Translations under genes and position numbers: made by a program
Assembly (NCBI GenBank): GCA_964486145.1
Contig: CAZAMT010000067.1
Span: 1 to 15,382 of the forward strand
DNA: 15,382 nucleotides
Direction: 5' to 3'
DNA from: CAZAMT01 sp964486145
GTDB lineage: Bacteria > Bacteroidota > Bacteroidia > Bacteroidales > JAAAOM01
Shown: piece by piece, positions 1 to 6,728 of the stretch
Numbering within the stretch: position 1 is the first letter of the stretch
How the letters are laid out: every line of letters starts with the position of its first letter
The notes under the pieces: model-generated
Seen by the model: the letters and a program-made list of their open reading frames with translations, nothing else
What the model was told of the DNA's origin: nothing
Databases searched by the model: none

Positions 1-83
1 CTTTCGCATAGCTTCAGCGGAGCAAGCACGCACAATGATTAAAAAGTGTGGCACATAATCAGACTGGTCACAAATTTTAAACA

Positions 84-119
84 CATGAAAGTAAGACAAC
101 GTCTGTTTACATTTTCATG
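84..119 (-). terminator. Imperfect hairpin after the Gld-like operon, possible terminator
   Basis: The outer arms CATGAAA (84-90) and TTTCATG (113-119) pair over 7 bases. Inside them GTAA pairs with TTAC, and ACA pairs with TGT, with an AT bulge on one side and a single G bulge on the other, leaving a five-base loop. It begins about 20 bases after the stop codon of the last gene of the minus-strand operon, where a 3'-end structure would be expected. No clean run of T follows it, so it may be an mRNA-stabilising hairpin rather than an intrinsic terminator. Positions 1-139 hold nothing else I can assign. Confidence 0.35.
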
Positions 120-139
120 GTAGCGCGTAAATGCATATT

Positions 140-1129
140 TTATTCATCCATTGTTATGTTCAATAATTCCGACTTACCAATGAATATTTTATCAGCCAGT
201 TCCGCTTGAGCCCCGTTGAAATAAACGCCGGGGTTTTGTGAAGAGGATACGTAATATTGATAAACTGAATCTGCCAGATGTGCCTGCACTGTTATCGGTT
301 GTTTTAATTCAGCACCTTTTACCTGCAGCTCAAATAAAGGACTTCCCTGAGGCTGCACGTCATCCACGAAATGGGAACTTGAAAGGTTTGAAGCTGTTTG
401 CAGATAATCTGCTACCAACGTTGAATCGGCTTTGATTCCATCAGCAAACCAACCCTGGTCAGTTCTTGAAAGGGTAAAGGAGCTGTCTGCCGGATAACTG
501 AAACTCAGTTCCTCCCAGTCGAATCTGCTTGATTTAATAACAGTTCTGTTCCTGAAATCATCGACTTCACGGTTGAATGTCATTCCAATGAAACCTTCTA
601 CCGAATAAACTTCATCTTCGTTGCCCAAACGAACGTATGTTGACATGGTTCCCTGTTGTTGTCCGTAAGGCATTTGCATTTGCTGTGGATTACGAGGCTG
701 CCTGTACGAAAATCGACCAATGTAAAGCAACGCGTCATCCTTACCGGTTTCAACCAAAACTTTTGTAGCCAGCGAATCGGTTACCTCGTATTTTTTCCAG
801 TTGTCTTCTTTGGTTGCTGCAACACGCTGGGCAGTCATTCCTGCAAGCTCTCCAAGAATATTCCTGACAATGTTTTTGTCTGCCGGATATTCTTTTTCAC
901 CGGAGCTTACGTTCCAACCATCGGATGTTTTAAAAATCCTGACATCTTCCCTGTCAAATCCTTTTGGATCAATTGTTATTGATGAAATATCAGCCGTATC
1001 AATGTCAAATATTTCGTTGCGGAAGGTACGATCACCACGTCGCGCATCAAGTAAATTCGTGAGAACGACAAATGCCAGTAACACAACAAATACAATGGCA
1101 AGAACTTTATTATTTGCTTTTTTAAACAT
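140..1129 (-). CDS. DUF4340 domain protein, membrane-anchored, in Gld-like ABC operon
   Basis: This is a 329-residue protein with one N-terminal membrane helix (about residues 7-24, after MFKKANN) and a large, probably periplasmic, beta-rich region that resembles DUF4340 proteins. Such proteins are commonly encoded next to GldG-type ABC transporter auxiliary proteins; their biochemical role is unknown. The start was placed at 1129 rather than at the in-frame ATG at 1189. The 1129 ATG lies just before the hydrophobic helix, has a strong Shine-Dalgarno (GGAGG six bases upstream) and overlaps the end of the preceding gene by 8 bases, which suggests translational coupling. A Gln/Pro/Met-rich loop follows the motif SYRQPRN in mid-protein. 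It is probably a periplasm-facing partner of the exporter encoded upstream. The family call rests on fold-like appearance and operon position. Confidence 0.8.
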   Translation of the reverse strand: MFKKANNKVLAIVFVVLLAFVVLTNLLDARRGDRTFRNEIFDIDTADISSITIDPKGFDREDVRIFKTSDGWNVSSGEKEYPADKNIVRNILGELAGMTAQRVAATKEDNWKKYEVTDSLATKVLVETGKDDALLYIGRFSYRQPRNPQQMQMPYGQQQGTMSTYVRLGNEDEVYSVEGFIGMTFNREVDDFRNRTVIKSSRFDWEELSFSYPADSSFTLSRTDQGWFADGIKADSTLVADYLQTASNLSSSHFVDDVQPQGSPLFELQVKGAELKQPITVQAHLADSVYQYYVSSSQNPGVYFNGAQAELADKIFIGKSELLNITMDE

Positions 1130-2642
1130 AGCCTTCCTCCATTCTTTTGGTTCGTAAATTTTGTCTGTACTGCATACGAATAATGCCAATTACAATGATT
1201 AGTACAATCGGAAATAAGAAGTTGAAAAATTTCAGGAATGTGCGTTTTCCTTCTTCCAGTTCATCAATGGGACGTGCCGAAGCGCCTTTGGTCCGTAACT
1301 CTATTAATCCCGTATCATCCGACAACCAGTCGATGGCATTCACCAATAAGCTAACGTTATCAGGATTTAACTGTTGCTGCTGTTGCTGCTGACTCCTGTT
1401 TACGGAAAAATCACCATCCCCAAATACCACCATACGTGAAGGGTTTGATCCAACAATGGGTCCTTCAACTGCTCCGGCAAGGGTAATTCTGGCCATTCCG
1501 AAATCAGCCTCTGTCCATTCGCGCATAATATTGATATATGTAGGGGCCGGACTTATACCTGCGCTGGTGGAGCTTTGTGCCAGTGGAGTAAAATTGATAG
1601 CTGAGTCGCCCTGAAATTCGACAGAACTAACAAACTGAAACACAACCTGCTCCAACCCGGTAGTCACCAGATGCTCCGGGAAATTTACAATGACCGGAAA
1701 ATAGGGTAACTGCACCTGCTGCGTTACCATAAACGGGCCCTGCTGCATCTGCACTCCTATTGGCATGCATGTTTCGTCGTAAACAAAATTCGGATTTACC
1801 CTCACGCCATGATTTTCAAGCCAGGTCTCCAATCCGGTTGTCACCAGACTACCCATGCCCTGGTTTAAATCAGCATCTACACGGTTCATGGCAATCAAAA
1901 GATTTCTTCCTTTGGCAAGATGGTCGGTTAACTGTTGCAGGTGCGATTCAGGAAAAGAGTCAGTAGGTGCAACAATGGCAACTGTGGAGTATTTTTCAAG
2001 TTCGTCAATGGTATCGTTTAGCTCAACCGGCTCCACCTGGTAAAGAATGTCTAGCGATGCCAATGCCTGCCTGAACTGTCCAAGACCGGGTTCACCATGC
2101 CCCTGTAAAAATCCGACCAACGGCTTGTCTATAACTGACAATTTTTTAATACTGGTAGAAAGTGCATATTCCATACCTTCTGTTTCCTGCATAACCGGAA
2201 TCACATCTTCTTCTTCACCCATCTGGACCACTGCACCGAGAAAAGCCCGCTGTACCTTGATCTGATCTTTTTCCCGCACATTGATTTGCAATGGCATAAT
2301 GCCTGCGCTTGCCGCCTCATTTTCAGTTGCTTCATCCTCATTTGGATTTATAAACTCAAATGCCAGCATACCATCGGAAATGCTTCTGTATTCCGTTAGC
2401 AAATCTTTAAATTCCCTTCGTAAATGCTGAACATCCGGAGGCAGATTTTCAGAAAAATATGCTTTTACCGTTACCGGTTGTGTTAGGGTTTCCAGGATAT
2501 CCCTGGTTGCTTCGCTAAGGGTGTAGCGATTATCCTCTGTTAAATCAAACCGATGAAAAAATCGGTTTGCCAGGATATTGACCATAACAATGATTCCTAA
2601 AATAAGCAATAATGTTATGTACACTGATTTCGTTTTCTTCAT
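1122..2642 (-). CDS. gldG: GldG-like ABC transporter auxiliary protein
   Basis: The 506-residue protein has an N-terminal membrane helix (about 8-25), a large extracytoplasmic region and a second membrane helix near the C-terminus (about 470-489), followed by a short basic tail. This is the layout of GldG and of the ABC_transp_aux family. Family-like segments are RFDLTEDNRYTLSEAT at 31-46, a strand-rich core around GFLQGHGEP (177-185), and VVFGDGDF followed by NAIDWL towards the end. In flavobacteria GldG works with GldA and GldF and is needed for gliding, but homologous operons occur in non-gliding Bacteroidota, so the substrate here is unknown. Residues 418-424 are seven consecutive glutamines encoded by mixed CAG/CAA codons. 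The gene starts 14 bases after the permease stop and its last 8 bases overlap the DUF4340 gene. The gene symbol reflects family resemblance, not proven gliding function. Confidence 0.85.
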   Translation of the reverse strand: MKKTKSVYITLLLILGIIVMVNILANRFFHRFDLTEDNRYTLSEATRDILETLTQPVTVKAYFSENLPPDVQHLRREFKDLLTEYRSISDGMLAFEFINPNEDEATENEAASAGIMPLQINVREKDQIKVQRAFLGAVVQMGEEEDVIPVMQETEGMEYALSTSIKKLSVIDKPLVGFLQGHGEPGLGQFRQALASLDILYQVEPVELNDTIDELEKYSTVAIVAPTDSFPESHLQQLTDHLAKGRNLLIAMNRVDADLNQGMGSLVTTGLETWLENHGVRVNPNFVYDETCMPIGVQMQQGPFMVTQQVQLPYFPVIVNFPEHLVTTGLEQVVFQFVSSVEFQGDSAINFTPLAQSSTSAGISPAPTYINIMREWTEADFGMARITLAGAVEGPIVGSNPSRMVVFGDGDFSVNRSQQQQQQQLNPDNVSLLVNAIDWLSDDTGLIELRTKGASARPIDELEEGKRTFLKFFNFLFPIVLIIVIGIIRMQYRQNLRTKRMEEGYV

Positions 2643-2656
2643 TTCTGATATAAATT

Positions 2657-3382
2657 TTAATCAACCAAATTTCGTTTTGCCAGAACTGCTTCCGATGAAA
2701 ACAGTCCGAGAAAAATTATGGATAAAAAGTAAATAATGTCTTTGGTATCAATCACGCCTCTGGAGAGGGATTCGTAATGTGCTGAGAGGCTCAGGTAATC
2801 AAACACAGTTGCAAGGGTTCCTGTGAAGGATTGGGCTATCATTCCGAAGAGAAGGTGGAAGAATATGCCAATAAGCAGCGCTAACAGGAACGATACAATT
2901 TGATTGCTTGTTATACTACTGGCAAATACCCCTATGCTGATGTACGCCGAACTCATTAGAATTAATCCGAGGTATCCTGTCCACACAGCCCCGTGATCGA
3001 TCGGTCCAATACTCGCAACAGTAATGTAGTATGGAATAGTAAGCAACAGGGCAATACAAATTAGCAAAAATGTGGATAAAAATTTACCTGTAACCATTTG
3101 CCAGTCTGTAACGGGTTTTGTCAGCAACCATTCAATGGTTCCTGTATTTTTTTCTTCAGCAACCAGCCCCATTGTCAATGCAGGTATGAAGAAGAAAAAT
3201 GTCCAGTAGGCAATATTAAAAAACGATTCGAGACTGGCTTCTTTCAGGAAAAACACATCACGCCCGTATAGCCAGGTGAAAAACCCGCTAAACCCTAAAA
3301 ACGCGATGATCATGATATAGGCCAGCAGGGAATCAAAAAATGATTTCAATTCTCTTTTAGCAATTATCCATGTTGGGTTCAT
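2657..3382 (-). CDS. gldF: ABC-2 type permease, GldF-like
   Basis: This 241-residue integral membrane protein has about six hydrophobic helices. It opens with a cytoplasmic start (MNPTWIIAKRELKSFF) and carries the conserved segment EEKNTGTIEWLLTKP between the second and third helices. That segment is typical of ABC-2 permeases and of GldF, where it sits close to the ATPase. It should form the transmembrane channel for the ATPase encoded just upstream, with the GldG-like protein downstream as a partner. I chose the ATG at 3382; a TTG three codons earlier (3391) is possible, and neither has a clear Shine-Dalgarno. It lies 27 bases after the ATPase stop and 14 bases before the GldG-like start, consistent with one operon. 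The substrate cannot be read from the sequence. Confidence 0.85.
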   Translation of the reverse strand: MNPTWIIAKRELKSFFDSLLAYIMIIAFLGFSGFFTWLYGRDVFFLKEASLESFFNIAYWTFFFFIPALTMGLVAEEKNTGTIEWLLTKPVTDWQMVTGKFLSTFLLICIALLLTIPYYITVASIGPIDHGAVWTGYLGLILMSSAYISIGVFASSITSNQIVSFLLALLIGIFFHLLFGMIAQSFTGTLATVFDYLSLSAHYESLSRGVIDTKDIIYFLSIIFLGLFSSEAVLAKRNLVD

Positions 3383-3409
3383 CTTGATCAATATTTATGA
3401 ATGAATTTT

Positions 3410-4339
3410 TTAATTTAATGTTAATTCACGGAATACATCTTCGAGTTTTGTTTCCGAGGGTGTCATTTCCAGGAGGTACCATTTTTTATTCACACACATG
3501 TTAAAAATATCCTTCCTTGACGACATGTTAGGCTTGCTATGAACCTGAAACGTATTGTCTCCTTTTGAAATTGTATCTACAGTGCTAACGGAGGCAATTT
3601 CGTGCAGTGCGCTGGCAATATTTCCCGCCTCATCACCTTCAATGGCAATTTTAAGAACCTCCTCCCCACGAGCCTTTTTGCGCAGTTCACCCGCGGTTCC
3701 GTCTGCCACTATCTTGCCTTTGTTAATGATGAGAATCCTGTCGCAGGTAGCTTCCACCTCAGCAAGAATATGTGAACTTAGGATTACAGTTTTTTCCTTT
3801 CCGATTTTCCGGATGAGTTCCCTGATTTCAACAATTTGATTGGGGTCCAAACCAGAGGTTGGTTCGTCAAGTACCAAAACAGAAGGATCGTGTATCAATG
3901 CCTGTGCCAGGCCAACCCTTTGCCGGTAGCCTTTTGATAGTTCACCAATCTTCTTGTGCTTTTCCTTATGAAGCCCACAAATATTCACCATTTCCAGTAT
4001 GCGTGGTTTGATTTTGTGTTTTTCAATACCATGCAGTTCAGCAACAAAAGTTAGATAATCAATAACAGGCATAGCAGGATAAAGGGGGTTTGATTCGGGC
4101 AAATAACCAATATTTTTTTTAATGGCCTCTGCATCATCATAAATAGATACCCCACCAACTTTAATATCTCCCTGATTAGGAGCAAAATAGCAGGTAATCG
4201 CTTTCATCGTGGTTGTTTTACCTGCACCGTTTGGCCCCAAAAAACCCAAAATCTCACCTGTCTTCACTTTAAATGAAACTTCGTTCACGGCTTTTTGGAC
4301 ACCATATAGTTTTGTTATCTTGTCAACAACAATATCCAT
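3410..4339 (-). CDS. gldA: ABC transporter ATPase, GldA-like
   Basis: This 309-residue cytoplasmic ATPase has every expected motif: Walker A GPNGAGKTT (35-43), signature LSKGYRQ (134-140), Walker B VLVLDE (154-159), D-loop SGLD and H-loop histidine H190. The Q-loop position falls in YLPE, the form common in ABC-2 exporters of the NatA/GldA type. After the nucleotide-binding domain is a C-terminal region of about 90 residues, seen in GldA and other ABC-2 ATPases. It should power the GldF-like permease encoded next. The gene follows a 63-residue unknown gene after 122 bases in which I found no Bacteroidota -33/-7 promoter, so it may be co-transcribed from further upstream. The ABC function is certain; assignment to gliding rather than to a general exporter is inference. 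Confidence 0.92.
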   Translation of the reverse strand: MDIVVDKITKLYGVQKAVNEVSFKVKTGEILGFLGPNGAGKTTTMKAITCYFAPNQGDIKVGGVSIYDDAEAIKKNIGYLPESNPLYPAMPVIDYLTFVAELHGIEKHKIKPRILEMVNICGLHKEKHKKIGELSKGYRQRVGLAQALIHDPSVLVLDEPTSGLDPNQIVEIRELIRKIGKEKTVILSSHILAEVEATCDRILIINKGKIVADGTAGELRKKARGEEVLKIAIEGDEAGNIASALHEIASVSTVDTISKGDNTFQVHSKPNMSSRKDIFNMCVNKKWYLLEMTPSETKLEDVFRELTLN

Positions 4340-4461
4340 ATGATTTTAATTAATGGTTTATAGAAATTGAATGCAAAAGAAAAAAATTGTACTCAGTTTT
4401 TCAAGAGAAAACTAAAAAATAGTTCCCTGCATGCATAAAAAGACAGGAAACGGATATCAAT

Positions 4462-4653
4462 TTACGCTACATGGTTTTCAAAAACTTCTGAAATAATATC
4501 ATAGTGGGAATCCATGAAATTATTTTCAACCCATTCCATCAACATAACTGTTTCAAGGTCATTTAACCACCTGAATGATTTTAATAGTTCCTTTTTGAAT
4601 AAACGCTTATCACTGCTAACGTTTTCAAGGACATATTTTTGATGTTCGAGCAT
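4462..4653 (-). CDS. Small acidic helical protein of unknown function, 63 residues
   Basis: I do not recognise a domain with certainty. The protein is short and soluble, rich in Leu, Glu, Lys, Trp and aromatic residues, and looks all-helical (for example LLKSFRWLNDLETVMLMEWVEN). It has no signal peptide or membrane segment. It ends 122 bases before the GldA-like gene on the same strand and is the first reading frame downstream of the sigma-54-like promoter at 4886-4900, with a leader of about 220 bases. There is no Shine-Dalgarno, as for most genes here. Balanced amino acid use and the lack of an alternative gene make it plausible. The chance that it is a spurious frame in an AT-rich region remains. 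Confidence 0.55.
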   Translation of the reverse strand: MLEHQKYVLENVSSDKRLFKKELLKSFRWLNDLETVMLMEWVENNFMDSHYDIISEVFENHVA

Positions 4654-4876
4654 TTTAATATGATTTGTTTATGTATTAAACGACTATGAAATTAAAACAT
4701 TGCATCCACAATATGATGAAACCTGGATTAAATTTTTTTAAAGATTTGTTTTGGATGGCGAACCCCTTATTTTGCCTTGTGAATGAACAAAATGCAGGAT
4801 TAGAATTACAGAATGATATCGTAAAAACTTAACGAAAATTAAACATGCCATTTGCAACATATTTATAATCTATACC

Positions 4877-4893
4877 TGCTTTTGGGCAAAGCA
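4877..4893. repeat. Inverted repeat over the -12 element
   Basis: TGCTTT (4877-4882) and AAAGCA (4888-4893) are perfect six-base arms around a five-base loop. The structure overlaps the -12 element of the sigma-54-like promoter, so it could be chance, an operator or part of the promoter melting region. Confidence 0.35.
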
Positions 4894-4900
4894 TGTGCCA
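4886..4900 (-). promoter_or_regulatory. Candidate sigma-54 (RpoN) -24/-12 promoter
   Basis: Read on the minus strand the site is TGGCAC, five bases (ATGCT), then TTGC, an exact match to the RpoN core with the GG and GC elements 10 bases apart. Transcription would start near 4875 and run towards the 63-residue gene and the Gld-like operon. Ten fixed bases are expected by chance about 0.03 times on both strands of a window this long at equal base composition. I found no second exact match in the window. Confidence 0.5.
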
Positions 4901-4908
4901 CGACATGC
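4891..4908. repeat. Inverted repeat over the -24 element
   Basis: GCATGT (4891-4896) and ACATGC (4903-4908) are perfect six-base arms separated by six bases. It covers the -24 box of the sigma-54-like promoter and could be an operator. Functional meaning is inferred from position only. Confidence 0.4.
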
Positions 4909-4922
4909 AAATTGAAAATTTG
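4908..4922. repeat. Short inverted repeat just upstream of the sigma-54-like site
   Basis: CAAATT (4908-4913) and AATTTG (4917-4922) are perfect arms around GAA. The repeat sits immediately upstream of the -24 box on the minus strand. Its AT-rich composition makes a chance origin fairly likely. Confidence 0.3.
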
Positions 4923-4982
4923 ACAGTTTTTTAATGAAATGTTGTATTCCAAAATGACAAAATGCATTTTGAAATCTGTCAA
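4920..4982. repeat. Inverted repeat TTGACAG/CTGTCAA enclosing a 14-base palindrome
   Basis: TTGACAG (4920-4926) and CTGTCAA (4976-4982) are seven-base arms about 50 bases apart. Between them lies the perfect 14-base palindrome CAAAATGCATTTTG (4958-4971). Together they lie about 20 to 82 bases upstream of the -24 box, on the side and roughly at the distance where activators of sigma-54 promoters bind. The palindrome and arms are seen directly; a role as an activator site is inference. Confidence 0.4.
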
Positions 4983-5067
4983 CTTTACTTTCATAAATAA
5001 AAGTGGAAAATAACCGTATCAATGCCTTACAAATACAGGATACAAAAGTTACCTGTTTCGTGATTTT

Positions 5068-6189
5068 TTATGGCACCAGTGAATATTCCAGTTCATAGAG
5101 CACCGGCCAGTACTTTCCGGTGATGAAGAGATTTCCGTTACCGGGATTGTAAGCAATACCATTGAGAACCATATCTCCGGATTTTTTTCTTTGAGACGGA
5201 ACGTGCTCACTAACATCAAGGTAATGAGTAACCTTTCCAGTTAAAGGATCAATAACAGCAATGATTTCTTTTCCCCAGATATTGGCAAAAATTTTACCGT
5301 CAATGTATTCCAGTTCATTCAGATACGGTACCATTCCCTTGTCATCATATATTTCGAGCCTACTGATTTCAGTAAAATATTGTGGATCCATAAAATACAG
5401 TTTGGAAGTACCGTCACTTAGTACGAATGCCTTCCCGTTATATGTGAGTCCCCAGCCTTCTTTAATGTCGTAATACACTTTTTGTAACATGGTAAAGTTC
5501 TCTTTATCAAAAATAAAACCTACCTGTTCTTTCCAGGTTAACTGAAACAATCTGGAGTCATAAATGGCGAGTCCTTCACCAAAAAACTCCTGTCCAAGTT
5601 GATGTACCTTCAATACATTTCCTGTTTTAACATCCACCTTTCGTACCGTTGACTTTCCATAATGACCCGTGCTTTCAAAGAAATAACCATTGTCAAACAC
5701 CAAACCCTGGGTGAATGCTTCGGGATCGTGCGGATATTCACCAACGATTTGAAATTCAACCATGCCGGGCTGTATATCCGACAAAAAGGTAACATTTACA
5801 GACGTTGTTTCTGTCAGGCTGTCGCCATAAAATGCCACCGTCCGCAGAGATGTTCGTCCCACCTTATCTACATTTGAGATCCAACTAAAGTTTTGTTGAC
5901 CATTGACCAAAACAGAGATTTTATCATTCCGGGCGAAAAGCTGCACCGAATCGGGTTGTGTCTGAGGATTGGAAATTTTCAGTTCAATGTTTACTTCATC
6001 ACCAATGGTAAATGTTTCATCCCGGCTGGGTGAAGAGAATTCAATATTATCAAATTTTTTTTTGGCCGCTGTGCCTGATTTATCTGAAGATGCCCCATTT
6101 TCAGAGGGTCGGGAGCAATAAAAAGATGTACACACAATGAAAAACAATAACAGTTTAATTCCGGTAAATTTCTCAACGTAGTTTTTCAT
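5068..6189 (-). CDS. Glutaminyl-peptide cyclotransferase, secreted lipoprotein
   Basis: The 373-residue protein is a plant-type glutamine cyclotransferase, a five-bladed beta-propeller family that converts N-terminal glutamine of peptides to pyroglutamate. The propeller fills about residues 140-370. Family-like segments are FTQGLVFDNGYFFESTGHYG, the repeat EGWGLTYNG, then LNELEYIDGKIFANIW and LNGIAYNPGNGNLFITGKYW near the end. The N-terminus is a lipoprotein signal with a hydrophobic stretch (12-20) and a lipobox-like SFYC, putting the lipidated cysteine at C25. A beta-rich region of about 100 residues, possibly Ig-like, separates the anchor from the propeller. The enzyme is therefore expected outside the inner membrane. 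The gene starts 10 bases after the HAD gene, so the two are probably co-transcribed. Its physiological peptide substrates are unknown. Confidence 0.88.
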   Translation of the reverse strand: MKNYVEKFTGIKLLLFFIVCTSFYCSRPSENGASSDKSGTAAKKKFDNIEFSSPSRDETFTIGDEVNIELKISNPQTQPDSVQLFARNDKISVLVNGQQNFSWISNVDKVGRTSLRTVAFYGDSLTETTSVNVTFLSDIQPGMVEFQIVGEYPHDPEAFTQGLVFDNGYFFESTGHYGKSTVRKVDVKTGNVLKVHQLGQEFFGEGLAIYDSRLFQLTWKEQVGFIFDKENFTMLQKVYYDIKEGWGLTYNGKAFVLSDGTSKLYFMDPQYFTEISRLEIYDDKGMVPYLNELEYIDGKIFANIWGKEIIAVIDPLTGKVTHYLDVSEHVPSQRKKSGDMVLNGIAYNPGNGNLFITGKYWPVLYELEYSLVP

Positions 6190-6199
6190 TGGATAGATA

Positions 6200-6622
6200 C
6201 TATTTAAACAGGCTTTTTATTCTGTTTCCAACAGATTTATTCATTTTTGAAAGGCTATCCAGGTCTGATGTCAGGCTATCATCATGATCGGGGTTTAACA
6301 TTTGCCAAATCTGGCTCCACCCGGGAAATCCTCCTACGTTTCTGTCATCAATGAATACATCGGCATCCACTTTGCGTGAAATGGATTCGTCATACTTTTC
6401 TTCAGGATAGCTTTTATTTACAGCATAAAATTCAATACCTCTTTTTCTACAATACTCAACGGCTTCATCCAGTTCCTTTCCGGCCCTAAATGTCCATAAT
6501 ATCAATTGGTGACCCTGTTTTTGCAGTGCTTTCAAAGTATCAAATGCAAAAAGCATCTCCTCCCCGATATCGGGATATCTGTGTTCAACAACCGTTCCAT
6601 CGAAATCAACAGCAATCTTCAT
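6200..6622 (-). CDS. Small HAD-superfamily phosphatase
   Basis: The 140-residue protein has the compact, cap-less HAD layout. Motif I is DFDGT with nucleophile D6 and acid/base D8, motif II is the Thr of LWTFRAG (T44), motif III is probably K84, and the acidic motif IV is FIDDRN with D92 and D93. These residues coordinate magnesium and catalyse phosphate transfer in the family. It resembles small Bacteroides HAD hydrolases of the BT_0820 type, whose substrate I cannot state. The tail after residue 110 is charged and looks flexible. It lies 106 bases after the murA stop, past an AT-rich hairpin, and 10 bases before the cyclotransferase gene. The active-site residues are complete, so it should be active. 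The cyclotransferase neighbour does not suggest a shared pathway. Confidence 0.82.
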   Translation of the reverse strand: MKIAVDFDGTVVEHRYPDIGEEMLFAFDTLKALQKQGHQLILWTFRAGKELDEAVEYCRKRGIEFYAVNKSYPEEKYDESISRKVDADVFIDDRNVGGFPGWSQIWQMLNPDHDDSLTSDLDSLSKMNKSVGNRIKSLFK

Positions 6623-6644
6623 ATCAACAGGTTCATTTTAATGT

Positions 6645-6668
6645 ATTGAAAAAATCTGTTTTTTCAAT
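6645..6668 (-). terminator. Perfect AT-rich hairpin between murA and the HAD gene
   Basis: The arms ATTGAAAAAA (6645-6654) and TTTTTTCAAT (6659-6668) are perfect complements over 10 bases with a four-base loop. It lies 61 bases past the murA stop and 23 bases before the HAD start. It could terminate or attenuate murA transcription, but the stem has only one G-C pair and would be weak. It could also simply be an AT-rich cruciform. Confidence 0.35.
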
Positions 6669-6728
6669 TTGCAATAATACCACATTACCCTTAAAGATCA
6701 TATTTTCAGGATAAGAATTTTGGCAATA

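Larger units (their letters stand above)
4654..5067. other. 414-base gene-free control region
   Basis: This AT-rich stretch separates the cyclotransferase gene stop (5068) from the 63-residue gene start (4653). It contains a sigma-54-type promoter match on the minus strand (4886-4900) and several inverted repeats between 4877 and 4983, listed separately. I found no TAnnTTTG promoter on the minus strand. The portion 4654-4875 would be a leader of about 220 bases; I see no riboswitch or strong hairpin in it. Confidence 0.6.

Noticed and set aside
1..83. GC-richer start of the window as a gene fragment or repeat
   Set aside because: Minus-strand frames are short and stop early, and a four-base GCTT/AAGC pairing is too weak to call a structure.
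1130..1189. In-frame upstream ATG at 1189 extending the DUF4340 protein by 20 residues
   Set aside because: The extension is hydrophilic, lies within the GldG-like gene and would push the membrane anchor away from the N-terminus; the 1129 start has a strong Shine-Dalgarno.
4738..4860. A 40-codon minus-strand frame starting ATGTTGCAAATGG just downstream of the predicted sigma-54 start, resembling a leader peptide
   Set aside because: Frames of this length are common by chance in AT-rich spacer, there is no ribosome site, and the composition gives no support.
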